NCBI GenBank assembly: GCA_036362985.1
Contig: JAYGXS010000002.1
Coordinates: forward strand, 10,490,396 to 10,554,395
DNA from: Ligula intestinalis
Taxonomy: Eukaryota > Platyhelminthes > Cestoda > Diphyllobothriidea > Diphyllobothriidae
Direction of reading: 5' to 3'
Length of the DNA: 64,000 nucleotides
The notes beneath the pieces are model-generated. The model saw only the letters and a list, made by a program, of their open reading frames with translations, had not been told where the DNA came from and ran no database searches. Shown here one piece after another: positions 32,438 to 44,821 of this stretch (positions are counted from its first letter, which is position 1; each line of letters starts with the position of its first letter). The position numbers and the translations under genes were made by a program.

Positions 32438-33091
32438 TTTTAAAGAAAGGGTTTCTTTTTCAAAAGATTACTTACAGCAGATGTGCTATTTGGGGGGTTC
32501 CAGCTTCGCCTACTTGAATTGTCTACAATACTAATTTGTCCCCAGAATAACCTTAGAGTAGATGTGCTGTACCATGCAATTTTCACCTAAAGGCTGAAAT
32601 ATTTTGGACTCGAAAAGTGTACATAGATAGGATTATAATATTAATTATCGTGCAGCGTCATCTTAACATATTTTAGTCATGTCCCAAATTAGATTTTGTA
32701 GAGAACACATACCAAATTATTTTATGTGTTCATTTGGATGTAAATTAGGTCTTCTTCAAATTGTATGTTTGAAGAATGGCTTTTATGCGATTTAAAAAAA
32801 ATTGCCATTCTCGAATATGTTGGAACTCAGACTTCCCTTGCACTTACGGTCTGAGATTTCAGATTGCTCCTTGTATACATTTGGTCTGTGGAGAAACACA
32901 CATTCCTCTTCAATATTAAAACAAAGCTGTATATTGTTAATAAAAATGCTAAATGGATGTGGATTATGGTGCCAAATTACACGCAGCATTATTAAATGGA
33001 CTGATACGTTAAATCATGAATGGAAATTGCACCGCCTTCAAAAATATCAGAATTATCATTTTTAAACCGATTAATACCCTTTCTTTAAGTA
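32438..33091. mobile_element. foldback-type element, copy related to 42.3-43.3 kb
   Basis: The ends are short inverted repeats around AAAGAAAGGGT (32440-32470 and 33060-33090). The right half shares an ordered series of blocks with 42800-42975, ending AACCGA...ATACCCTTTCT. There is no coding frame; it is likely non-autonomous. Confidence 0.5.
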
Positions 33092-35544
33092 CCACATTTG
33101 AATGCTGGGTACTTAGCTAACACACAAGCTAAAGAAAAAATGTTTGTGCACGGCTTGTATGAAATATACCAACGTTTATGCAGGCCTCGAAACTCGTCGA
33201 GAAATATCCATATCATTTATGATGATGCAGGATAATTACTATTACAATCCTAGTTATGATTTTTCTTATCGAAAGCAAAACATACAATAGCTGCTAAAGT
33301 TTCATGAGACTGCACATCCGCTGTGCGCAAATCGTTAGGTACTATGACTCCAATTGATTTATTCCTGTCGCGTAGTCAGAAACAGACAGCAAAATCCGTA
33401 CATGTTTGAGAATCCAGGTCCACCATTCACCACCAACAATGACATTGATTACATTTGCTGTTTGCATGTAGACTTAACCCGTCTATCTACGCGTCTTTAA
33501 TCAATGCCAATCAAGTCCATTTTATTCCGAATTTGCTGTTATCACACAGTGGCCGACGGTGTGGAGCACCATTAAAAGTCCATCTGAAGTCAGTGAAAAT
33601 GCATTTACGTGTTTGCTCTTTCACAATGCGTGCAGTGTGTATTCATTTAATAGAATATTTTAAAGAAACTGATCGCATAGCTTCGCTTATTATGCTGAGC
33701 ACTCGTGAGAACTTCTGCCCTTTCAAAGAACAACGTGATAGCTCTTTTCAACCATCCACTTTATTACTTTAATGTTAACGCACGTTAATTTAAATAACTT
33801 GTAATTTTGACCATCAATCTCGGATCAACCTTTGATTCTCAAGTGCAAGGAAACTCAATGAATTTCGAGCTATTTTGTAAGCAAACTCCTTGAGTACTTT
33901 TATTGCACAATGCTTAATTATATCTGTTTTTGGGATAAAAGCTTCAAAAAGCAGACGTAGAAACTGCCATATTTACGTTGTATTAAGCAAGCGATAAGTG
34001 CTAACATTTCAGTTATCGACAATGTTTGCCAAAATACGAAAGCACTAGCACTAGAATTTTTAGAATAAAATAAATACACATTTAAATAGCATGTTTAGTT
34101 GTTTTCGCATTGAACTCGATTAACTTCATCAAGAAAATATGCCATAAGTTTTGTCTGATGAGTATTTGAAGTAAAATATCCATTGCGTGGAATTCTTAAT
34201 GTTATTTCACTTAACTAATATTCACTCATCTTGCACGTCTTCAATTAGCAAAGTGATTCAGGTCCAATAGCAGCGCAAAATTAGTCAGCTCATCTTTCCT
34301 GGACAAAAAATATTATCTCCAGTCTTTCACCATTAGAATGTGAGTGGTTATAGTTCTGAAATGTTCGATATGATTTATAATTTGGCCTGACTGAGGAAGG
34401 AATATGGATGCCTCGGATTTGATTAAGGTCTACGGTCTAGACTTCAAATTTAGTTTGGTCCATCAAGTCTGCACAGGACCGGATTATGTTATGCTGGTCG
34501 CGCAAAAAAAGGAATCCACAAATATGTATTGTAGTGAAACTTTCCTTCCGGAGAACCTTTCCATCTAAACATGCGTTATACCTGTGATGCACTGCCCTGG
34601 TGTTCATAACATTGGACTTCCTAAAAGGAAAATATAGAGAATCAGAGTTTTAAAAACTTTATTCTGCATACCCTTTCCGAATTAGTTCGGGAAAGCTAGC
34701 CATTTCCTCCAAATAAACTACTTACCGATCGAAACCTGATTATTATAGAATTTTATGAAGCAGTTCCTTGTTTTTAGGACTTACATCGATCGGAACTTCA
34801 AAAGCGGCAAAATGAAATAGTTTTTTCAAAATAGTTTTCTTCATTCGCCATTAATTAGAGAAATAATTCCGCAAAAATACATCGCTGTTTCTTGCACAAG
34901 CGAGTGTAATAATTAGTAAATACGAAATGGTTGAGGGAATACTATCCATTTCGAATACAGTTGAAAATATGAATCTGAGGATTTGAATAAACGACTCTGT
35001 ACGCATTTTCAGTAAGTTTGGTTGGTAGAGCACTTTGCTGGTAAGTAAAGTCGTCCCTCGTCAAACGAAAAACATGTGAATCAAAACTCAACTTGTATGA
35101 ATTATTTACTCGTCATCTACTAAATGCATGTAAACCCGAGATGTCCGATAGGCAGCAATCTGCCCAACCTCTATTCTAAAGTGGCATTCCATAGAAGCCT
35201 AATTTGATATAATATGTCACAATATATGAATCTTCTTGGCCAGGAACCCTCAAAAGGCAGGCGCGTGGTTTAAACAATTGACAACAAGGAACCTTGAGTA
35301 TCTACCCGTTTTAAGGAACATATTGTGAAGGTATTTTTATACACGTTCTTAACGCATTTTGCGGGCCTTCTACTTCTTGCAAGTAGGCGTAGGTGGATAA
35401 AGAAGCGGTTTACTGGACAGAATACAGCAATTTGGTTCTACACCCCAATCAATACTCACTTTAGGTTTGTTAACTTGCACTTCTTTCTTCATCCACTGTC
35501 ATTGCATGCGGGAAACGTGTATCTCGTTGCCATAGGAACAACAA
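33092..35544. other. AT-rich intergenic DNA, nothing recognised
   Basis: The 105-codon plus frame at 33455-33772 has no motif, splice or poly(A) support. No repeat family seen. Confidence 0.4.
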
Positions 35545-35870
35545 AAAGCCAAAGGGTTTCGCAAAAGTGTTTGCGTGTCCGTAAGCAAGCAATGTTCTTT
35601 TGCCGATAGAAACAAATAGGAGAGCCTCGGGAAGTTGCTCAGAAAAAGAAGATGTGAGCTCTGAAATAAGAATGCTTAATGTCCTGACGTTCCGTTTTCT
35701 CACTTGGACCCACCGTCAAAAACAGCTCAGATGACGGGAACACAAAGAATGCTTTATTTATATGAGGTGGGTGCCGTGCAACCACAGGCTTATAATAATT
35801 GGCAGTGCTCATGTTTATCGCTCGGGGTCGTTTTTGATGCGGTCGTTGGTTGGCTTTGCTCTCCCAAACG
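35545..35870. repeat. dispersed repeat family B, copy
   Basis: Matches 10950-11290 in order and spacing. Both are open on the minus strand over the first part with similar peptides (SEQLPEALLF versus SEVLPRTLYF; the 12.4 kb copy has ELLPGTWIF). The family may therefore once have been coding. Confidence 0.55.
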
Positions 35871-36800
35871 GACCGCGTGGTAGATGCGCTTGACCAAACT
35901 GGGAGCCATATCAGGGTATGGTTATCGAGATCTAGTTGCTATATCGACAACAAAGGGATACCCAAATCACAAGTCATGGAAGACGGTGTTTTTGAACAGA
36001 GCTTTTCTGTCGGAAAATGAATGGTACAATGGCTTTGTCACGAGCCAGCTGCTCGCTTCGTCTGCACGCCGGGTGTGTCCGAGAAGTAGTGTCCACTACT
36101 GCGAGGTTCTGAGTGCGGAGTGTGCATTTAGCTTAGTAGGTGGCATGGTGCACATCGATTGGTCCGAAGTACCGTGCGCCTCAACGGACGAGTCACCGCG
36201 GGATGGTAGGACAGGCAGGACATCCCGGGCCTCTCGCGGCTATTGACAGACAAGGTGCGGGGGAGTTTGTCACGCGCGAGTACACAAACACGAGGCTGGC
36301 GAAGAGAGGGTGAGTCAACGCAGCAGGCTCCCACACGGCAATCGTTATACGGATTGCGCTCCCATAACATGGGATCTAGTGGCGCGCATAGGAGCGGCCC
36401 CAGCCGCGCCAGCCACCTGCAAGCGATTTCGCCTCTTGCCTTCTTCCCACTGGATGCAGGTGGATGAGGGAAGAGAGCGAGAGAGAGAGAAAGAGTGAGT
36501 GGTAAATGCGGCGCAAATACAATATCACTTTAAATTAATTTACGCACAAGTCACCGTCCCTGCACAAGTCTGTTGTGGAGCATGCGATTGATAACGTCGT
36601 AATCGACAGTCAAACCATTGATTGATAGTCCGAGCTGCTGAGTTATGGTTCTCTGACCGGCAGTCAATTCCCAAGAGCAAAGGCCTACCGCCTCCATTTC
36701 TGTGCTGCGAATTCGCCTGAACAACCTGATCAGTCACGTGAGTGGATACCAACACTTCCAGTAACTTCGACCCAAATCCTCGAGTAATCATCAAGGCAGG
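35871..36800. repeat. GC-rich unknown block with (GA)n
   Basis: 36010-36480 is markedly GC-rich and open in several frames without motifs. A (GA)n microsatellite lies at 36474-36496. It looks like repeat DNA of unassigned family. Confidence 0.4.
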
Positions 36801-36839
36801 AGTCAACAACTGCGATGAAATCAGGGTAATTAACGGTTC

Positions 36840-37110
36840 GGGTACGGACTAACAAGCCATTATTGCACCAAGCACGACCCCTAACGATGAATGGGGAAGA
36901 TGTTGGTAATGGTATGCACTGAGTCACGTAGCAACTGCGTCATATAAATACTGCGCTCATTGTGCCTCTATTATCCTTGGCTGCGACTGCCTTTGCTGAT
37001 GGACTTGAATGAGAATGCAGTTTCAGTACGACCGAACTCTTGCTCCGGAGATCGAATCTCCTGTACCAAACGTTTTTGAACCATTAAATAGATTTCTACG
37101 TTAATGGATC
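36840..37110 (+). other. possible LTR-like promoter segment
   Basis: TATAAATA (about 36944) is followed by a short leader and AATAGA/ATTAAA-like words near 37080, an order seen in LTRs. There are no flanking gag-pol motifs and no second LTR, so this is weak. Confidence 0.2.
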
Positions 37111-38949
37111 ACTTATCTAACGATGAGGCCCCAAGTTTTACTACGTTTTTCCTTGACTGACCCTGTCATTGTAAGCGATTTGTAGCCTTCTTATGGCAAA
37201 CTGCTGATGAATACTATACGCATGAAGTTCCTAAACAATGAAATTACTTTTTCATAGCAATTATAGCGACCTTTTACCTCTTAGACATGCTTCCCGCGGA
37301 CGCTGCGGGACAGGTCATGACCACCACGCGTGCGCAAGAGACGGTAGTAAAGACCCCCGTTCAAGGTCACCCTCTATCTGCCTCACGGGCCAACCACTTC
37401 TCAAGGCCTATCCACAAAGGTCCATCATGCAGGGATTGAATACGATCAGATACTCCCGGATCAGGCGATCTAATGCTTGTTGCAGGCCTCCAGACCCGGA
37501 GACTACACCGACCGGAACGTGACTCTGAACTCCGGCCCGCCCATGGCTGGAGTGCACTCGTCTGGGAGTCACTTACTCATTTCTTATATTCTACTCATTC
37601 AACACTTAATTTAATTATCCATAACACTATGGCCTTCCACGCCTTGTATTATCAACTAGTTCATAACCGTTGGGATATGTTCTATCTTCTAGTATCCGGC
37701 CGGATTATTTCGTATCCCACACGATAATTCAAGTGGGATACCCATTTGCGAAACACGCCTTCAATAATCTTGGCTGAAAGGCCGACAAATTACTTGTTAC
37801 CGAGATTAAAAATCCCCCAGACTTACTATTAAATCCACAAATGACAGAATCCTCATGTTCTCAGGGGACCGAAGTCTACAAAGGTTTTTCTAATAGAGCG
37901 TTTCTGGGCCGTAGATTAGTGAAATTGCAGTGTATGGGAGTAGTCTTGTGCTGCCTAATGATCTCTACTAATGTGCTCGTTGGGGCATATTACATGCACT
38001 TTTTACTGCTACTTCCGGCATAATTTGATCATCTGACCAGATAGTCCTTCCATTTAAAGTGCGAAAGACCTGAGCAACTTCGCGCATAGGCAACAACGTA
38101 ATTAATAAGGTCACTTAAGGATTCAAGGCAATAAGACAGTCTGAGTAAGGATATTTGATAATCGGAGGATATATTGGCCTAGCAAATTCTGGAAGGGGAA
38201 TGAAACCAAAAAGACGAGTGTGAAGTCAAAGGAATTTCAACTTCACGGCCTCCCTTTTCCTCACCAGTACTTATTTCCACATGCTCGTCCCTTGCACTTT
38301 CGGTCGCAATTTTTATGGCTGGCAAACGTGTCAATAATAACTAGACTCAGAAGACCAGTTTGGTTCGGTGGAGCGGTTCTGGAGGGAGAAACTTGGACGA
38401 TTGCGTGCAGTGAAGTGACTGTTAGGCACACTAATCACGGTACTTAGCATGCCTCTTAGAAAATCTGATCGGTTAAAGATAAAGACCCCCTTTGTGCATC
38501 TCTGGCGGTCCTGAAATAGGCGCTACTATCGCTAACGCATGTTTCCTTCGCCTGCGGTCGCGCCAACTATCTGCACGCGTGACTGCTCGCCTCCAGCCCC
38601 TTATCGAGGCACTGGTATTGTTCCCTTCTCTGTCACGTGATGCCTCAAGGTCGGGTCGATAGCTTGCCTCTGACCTAGCGAGCTGTGCACCTCCTCCTGA
38701 TAGACGCCTCTGGATCCCGTAACTCTGCGCAGAGGCACAGAACGCTCGCACAACAGCAACAGCTTTGTCTACTGCGAGTCACTCTTTTCTGCAGAGCATT
38801 TGTTAGCTCACTTTTTACAGTAAACTGTCCAACCTAATCGGTTTTACTGACTTCTGACTTGGGGAACCTTCTGTGGTCGACAATCATTCCTTGCGACACA
38901 TCCGTGGAACCATATCTACGAATTTAGGCCCAGTTCTTTAGACATTTTC
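37111..38949. other. no gene recognised; GC-rich islands
   Basis: 37280-37560 and 38470-38760 are GC-rich islands in AT-rich DNA with no legible domain. Probably old repeats. Confidence 0.35.
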
Positions 38950-39480
38950 CTACAGTTAAAATCACTGCCTTAACAATCAGACAAAGTGTCGAAGATTGTT
39001 AACAAAAGTGCATGTAGAGAATCTAAAACAACTCCCAGATAACAAGGATTGTTTGATAACAAAACCAGTTAAGGGATTAGACGTCCTTATAACGAAAAGA
39101 TTGGACAGCACAATGAATATGCAGTACATATACTCAATTTTATGATCCACCGAAGATCCACAAGGTCAGACGGCCTATTCGTCCGCTGTTGAAAACGTGA
39201 AACTCTCGGTATTTTGTATTAGCGAAGTGGTAAGCAGAGAAACTCAAGCCTGAACAGCGTTAGTAAGCACAACGAAGCTATCGCCACACCTTCAACTTGA
39301 CGACATCGAAGAAAAGACTCAAACGGTAGGACGCAGTTCTTCCTTGACGTCTCATCACTTTTCACGGACGCCCTGGTCAGCGATACAGTCGACTAGATCT
39401 GTTTATCCCTATTGGCTTATCAGTGTGAAATGGGAAAACTGGTGAAAACAGTAACGGAACTATACACATTAATTGTGTAG
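38950..39480 (+). mobile_element. PLE reverse transcriptase relic
   Basis: The plus strand reads NKDCLITKPVKGLDVLITKR, then PPKIHKVRRPIRPLLKT (about 39150-39205). A LDDIEEKTQTVGRSSSLTSH stretch follows. This is the PLE RT order (KPDKG, PKIHK, then palm). Frameshifts and stops are frequent. With 40490-40890 it is probably one interrupted copy. Confidence 0.65.
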
Positions 39481-40084
39481 ATACTTTATGACAAACCACT
39501 TTGGATGGCGTTGGTACAAGTTCGCATCTTCGACATCTCTAAACCGATCTTTATGGGCAACGTAAAAATACTTCTTCTTAGCATTTAGATCAATAATCTG
39601 AGACATTGCAATCGCTATTCTACTGACATGGTTGCAATCCCGCAATAGCAACTGGTATAAGGGTCTTCTTAAATGCTGTAGATCAAGAAAATTCATAAAT
39701 CAAATTCACGTTGAAGGCACGTTCCCTTTTATAGCGTTCGCTGAAGCAAAGGCTTGGTTATAGCATCTAAATGGACGTCTGTCAAAAAGAAACCTGTTCT
39801 GGAAAATATACCAAATTTAGCAGTTTCTTGTCCCTTCGAAGGAAACGCAATTTAGCCAGTTTTTGGAGTAAAGAAATATACTTATTTGTTAAGAAGGCAG
39901 TATCGAGTAGGAGCTTAAAAATATCTAAGATCTAATGCACCATAATGAATATTCTGGCAAATTCATTGTAAAGAAGGCTGTGACGTGACCGCTTAAATCA
40001 ACCACACTTACTGCGGAAGAGAAAACTCTCTCCTCCTAGATCTTTTAAAAATGGGACACGACGAATCACTTTCTGAGACTATCA

Positions 40085-40440
40085 CAGGGGATTAAGCGAG
40101 TTAAACTCAGGCAACTGCGATCTTCAGACCATGGCTATTTAGAAGAGGAGAGAAGTCTTCGGAAGGCCAGAGTAGTAGGAATAGTATATTGTGCACAAAG
40201 GAACGGAGAATAGATGGAAGTTTGACTTGGGAGAACACGACCACTCAGGAGATTGGCCGGGTCCCAAGTGGGGTTTTTAGCAGCGGGCATGCAAGCGGCA
40301 GCGAGAACGGGCATTGTCTGGTTGCATTGAAGGTTATTGGCCGGACAGACTGCATCGACCTAGGAGTGCCTGCGTCCTAGTCGCTGCCGGGAGCGGCCGC
40401 CTTCAGTGCAGATGCACGCGTTAGCAGCAGTGGGCCTTCA
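40085..40440 (+). repeat. GC-rich dispersed repeat family A, copy 3
   Basis: AACTGCGATCTTCAGACC and then GGAGAGAAG...AGGAATAGTATATTGTGCAC match the starts of the copies at 23085 and 25155. It separates the two PLE pieces and so seems to have inserted into the PLE. Confidence 0.6.
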
Positions 40441-40489
40441 GACATGCTAGCCTATGTGGACTGAGTCACCACAAGACGACGCTTTGACT

Positions 40490-40890
40490 AGAATGTTTCA
40501 CGAACCTTCCCAGCAGCGAGAGCTCAGATAGTATCCACGACCAACCCTGTTTTACACTCAGACTACTTGCACGTAACATAAATCGTTTACTTGTTCCTGT
40601 GGTTGCATATGAGCTTGTGCTTTTCCACTAGAATACGGTAACATCTCCTGAAAAAAATGCGAAAGTAAGTGCATAAACAGCATTATTCTGGCAAACATAA
40701 TTGATTATTGGCATAGTGTGGACTCCAACGAGGAATCCCGTTTGATTTTAAAGGTCGCAACAGACAAATCAAACCCATTGGCGCAGCGTTTGCTAGCAGC
40801 AGCGGAAGCGATCACCATCAAGTTGCGAGTGCCGGTCTTGTGTGCAAAAACAACCTCCTGCAGGTCACGTGCTAGGGATGACCAACGGTT
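40490..40890 (+). mobile_element. PLE GIY-YIG relic
   Basis: The plus strand reads RTFPAARAQIVSTTNPVLHS, matching the linker at 28050-28100. Then DSNEESRLILKVATDKSNPL and RLLAAAEAITIKLRVPVLCA match the GIY-YIG C-terminus. The YIGRT core itself is lost. The copy has decayed. Confidence 0.65.
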
Positions 40891-40957
40891 GATTAACTAG
40901 ATGCACATAGCATTGCCGTCAAAATAAAAGGAGATTGGCAATGATACATACCTATGT

Positions 40958-41635
40958 AAAGAAAGAAGATCTTCGGAAAAATAAAGTTGTATTTGTGAAT
41001 TTTCGAACAAGTATCACTTGTTGGTCGTCAGACTAAATGAAAAGTGAGGGCTAGGAATGCTGCACTGGAGGTTTCGGGGGCTGAGGTTACAACGAACGGG
41101 GTGGGATTGGGCAGGATGGTTATGGTGACCTGACTCCTGCGGCGATAGGTTGTGCTGGTGAGGGGAAGAATGTGTTAGTGTTGTGATTGTGGGCCAAGAG
41201 TTCGGGGGAGGGGGGGTTCAGAGTAATTGAAATTCTACTTGACCGAGCACGTACAGCCTGCTGTTGTTTCAGGCTGGGCACAGGTAAGTCAACCATGTGC
41301 GAAACCCGGTATAGTGTGAATCAAGCTCTGCGTGTCTGTTAATACTAGCCGCGCTCGAGGACCAAGCTTCGATGAATTCTCTGGCTTGCCTCGTATTATC
41401 CATGGCGATCACCTTGGTGCCATCCCCCCCTCCCCCCCCACAATCCCAACCTTACCACCTTCACCATAACCCTCCCGCACAAGCCCACCGCGTTCGTTGT
41501 AACCTCTGCCCCCAAAACCTCTAGTGCAACATTCTCAGCCCTCACTATTCATTTAGTCTGATGACGAACAAGTGAAACCTGTTCGAAAATTCAGGAGAAC
41601 AATTCAAATTTTACGAAGATCTTTCTTTTCATCAT
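40958..41635. repeat. inverted repeat adjoining a PLE
   Basis: The left arm (40958 to about 41215) is mirrored by the right arm (about 41425-41635). Shared blocks include AGAAAGAAGATCTTCG, GAATTTTCGAACA, CACTTGTT, CAGACTAAATGAA, and a G-rich/C-rich tract. It lies directly 3' of the GIY-YIG relic. PLE ends in inverted order, as in the copy at 1192, are a likely source. Confidence 0.65.
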
Positions 41636-41639
41636 ATCA

Positions 41640-41785
41640 TCTCGGAATGCAACTTACTCCACTTATCCAGTGTATACCTATACTACTAGCCACTGTGCGG
41701 CTACTGGCGGGATTCGAGACGCAGCCCCAAGGCAGAGCGGGAGGAGTGTGTACCGCTATCGATCGGTGAACATTCATCATCGAGT
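41640..41785 (+). repeat. SINE tail fragment
   Basis: Matches 25575-25700 and the 48 kb repeats: ...CGGCTACTGGCGGGATTC..., AAGGCAGAGCGG, CGATCGGTGAAC. Confidence 0.5.
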
Positions 41786-42304
41786 AGCTACACGCACTTC
41801 TCCATGCTCACTTTCTTCACCTGACTGCCGCTTAAACACCCCACACCATTTACCTAAACAAAAACCACATGTCTCATACTAGGGCTCAATGGGCATTTAT
41901 GGAAAGCACGTATACGCTTGCTAAATGATCTTCTGTATCCAGTAAATATTTTCAAGTTTCCCAAATGGCCATTTAAAACGTAAAACGACGAGCACGCGGA
42001 AAATAATACCGGTGAAGACAACAGAAAACGGTATGTTCGTTTTTGACTTCCTATCCCCAGTTAGCCAGCCGTGCCCAAACCCAGTTTGTTGGAAACCACG
42101 ATTCGAACTTGTTTTCCATGTTTGTCGAGCCCGGATATCCAAAAGATATCCAAGAATCAGTTATATAATGGTTTTTTTCGGGACATACTACAAAGGCATT
42201 CACAAATCAATTTGCGGAACATGTTCGTCCCGTTATACTTCATGATGCAATCTAGGGAGCTCGTCTGCAACCGTACAGTGAAGCTCCGAAACCGCCTGAA
42301 AGTA
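41786..42304. other. no gene recognised
   Basis: Overlapping short open frames in all phases, no motif. Confidence 0.35.
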
Positions 42305-43302
42305 CCGTACAGTACGCGCCAGAATTCGTGCAACATGCCGACATATCCGAAAGATTGATACCCTTTCGCTAATCGGCATTGACTCAGGTTGTGAAACTGA
42401 TTAGCGCGTAGTCTATTCTGAAGTGTATTCCGTTATGATAGGATGCGGGCTCTTTAACGAGCTTCGCTCTGACCACTAACAAAACGTATGTTCTGTAAAA
42501 AGTAACTACTTAAATAGCATGCGTTTTGATCATTGATTTTGATTGCCTTTATAAATTCATATACATTTATGGAAAACATGCTCGAAAAAATTATTTCTTG
42601 TACTCGGTTGATATGGAATTACGCCTTCTTTAAATTGTATACTTAAGGAAAGGGTATCTTTCGGTTTAAAAACAGTTTCTAAATTGCCGAATAATTTCGA
42701 AGCCTACTGACTGCTACACTCGAATTCAAGGTTGACAAACTGTGCACTGTATACATCCTGTTTAAAGAAAAGTATGTTTTCGCCTACAGTTTGAGAAGAA
42801 GTCACGTGGGTCTCAGAAAATATTGCAATAGATGTGGAGCATGCTTTGTACAATGTAGGCAACATTAATAAATTGACGGATACGATGCATTATGAATGAA
42901 CACCTCACAACCGTAAAATAGCTCATGATTAGCAACTTTTTATAACCGAAAGATACCCTTTCTGTGAGTATAGAATTTAAAGAAGGCGTGATTTGCTATT
43001 AAACGAGTACAAGAAATAATTTTTTCGTTCATTTTTTCGATAAATATATTTGAATTTATAAACGCAGTCAGAATCAATGATAGAAAGGTATGCTATTGAA
43101 GTAGTAAATTTTTACAGAAAGTACGTTTTAGTGGTCAGAACGAAGCTCGTTAAAAACCCTGCATCCTATTATGACTGAAATGATTTCAGAATAGACTACA
43201 CACTAATCAGTATCACAACCTGAGTCAATGCCGATTAGCGAAAGGGTATCAATCTTTCGGATATGTCGGCATGTTGCACGAATCCTGGCGCGTACTGTAC
43301 TT
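42305..43302. mobile_element. long foldback element, 360-bp inverted arms
   Basis: The left arm (42305-42666) and right arm (42944-43302) are inverted copies with few mismatches, around a 277-bp spacer. The arms share TCGTGCAACATGCCGACATA, GATACCCTTTCGCTAATCGG and GGTATCTTTCGGTT. There is no ORF. Spacer and inner arm ends resemble 32438-33091. It has the form of a non-autonomous DNA transposon. Confidence 0.8.
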
Positions 43303-44366
43303 TAAAAACGAGACATTCTGCCTCGAAGTACTATAACGCAAGACAAAGGTAACAAACAAAACTCACTCACTGCGATTGTCCGACACAGTTGCTTGTGGTA
43401 AAATAAGAATCGCCAACTGGCAGGAAAAGTCGACGCATTTTATTGTCAGACGAGCGTGCGCCAGCACTCGAGTGGGTTAGTCCGAAGTATGTGAGCATGG
43501 CAGCCATTGCAGTAATGTTCTGTGGGAGTAAACCATAGGAAGATGATTGGCCAGACCGGACTAGCGTAGGCGGACTACTGTATGCGCACGTGATGGCAGC
43601 CGCAAGTATTTGGGCCTTGGTGCAGTATGTGGCACTTCTGATTGGCTGTCCCATAGGCTGGCTACATTCTGCAATCACGTGACCTCATGCGTGACATGGC
43701 GTCGAGGGCGCTACATGAGATGGTACTATAATCTGTGTTCACTTTCCAACATATTAATCACTGGCTCCTGAGCGTTGGTAATATTGCTACGCACTATGTT
43801 CCTCACCTGAGCATATCTTCAGCCTCCAGTTTCCCTGTTTATGTAAAATGAGTTCCAGTCAGAAGCTCAAAAATAACACCTGACTTCAAAAACTGGGCAA
43901 CAAAACCTTAGATTGAAGGGTATCAAACTAGTCTGTGCTTTTCTGTTTTTAACTGTTTGAGGATTTACAAATATACGGTAAACCATGTCTTTAGCGTGCC
44001 TCTTGCAATTATAAAAACGCAAAACTCGTGTTCGGATGCCGGGTTACGGAAGGAAATCGAACAAGATCTCATAAAACACAAGACGACAGCTGCGAAACAT
44101 CAAACACAACAGTTTCGAGACCTATCCGTTTACACGAAGTCAAAATTGCACCTCGCGAAAAAAATACGATTTCGGCATTCCACTAACGCCGCATGAAAAG
44201 AGAATTTGCCAGAAATGTTCCCATCAATCATAATTGAGCTTAAATTATCGCCGATTTTTAAGTGCTTGCGCATCACCTTAGACGGACCTTGGTCATTCTT
44301 TCCTTCTAGAACTGGATTTGCAAACACTGATTTGTAAAGAAGAAAATATGCGCGCCCCAGGTTCTT
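43303..44366. other. no gene recognised
   Basis: 43430-43740 is GC-rich with an open minus frame (43367-43678) but no motif, and may be an LTR or SINE relic. The rest is AT-rich. Confidence 0.35.
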
Positions 44367-44821
44367 GTTGTAAAGAAGACAAAGGCGCGATCATTGCGAC
44401 ATCAACCGTATTAGTCTGAACTTTCGGCTTCACAAAAGAGGCTATTATCAGAGGAAATGAGAAAACAGCAAGCATTGGCATGTATTTGTAGTCTACCTAT
44501 GAGTAAATGGGGGAGTGGGTAGCATTTGTGATTGGCCCACGCTCACGCCGCCTCATTGCATCGCCTCTGCGCGCGTCCTTGAGGTTATGGCTTGCCACGC
44601 CAAGGACGCAAGACACGGTGCCAAGGCCACACGCCATAAACTCAAGGATGCGCGCAGAGGCGATGCGATGAAACGGCATTAGTATGGACCAATCATGAAT
44701 GCTTCCCCCTCCCTCACCCCAATTTACTCGTAACTAGACTGCAAAAACATGCCAATGATTGCTGTTTTCTCATTTTCTCTGACGATGGCCGTTTTTGTGA
44801 AGCCGAAGGCTCAGACTAATA
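44367..44821. repeat. near-perfect palindrome, 190-bp arms
   Basis: Arms 44409-44592 and 44631-44821 are inverted copies (TTAGTCTGA..CTTCGGCTTCAC and its mirror; AACAGCAAGCATTGGCATG; GATGCG..GCGCG). A roughly 40-bp spacer rich in GCCAAGG/CCTTGGC words joins them. A single arm with the same left flank is at 56478-56760. Confidence 0.8.

Noticed and set aside
33455..33772. 105-codon plus-strand frame as a gene
   Set aside because: No motif, no splice sites in phase, no poly(A) signal, AT-rich surroundings.
36840..37110. LTR retrotransposon
   Set aside because: TATA-like word and leader only; no paired LTR, primer site or gag-pol text seen, so kept only as a weak candidate.
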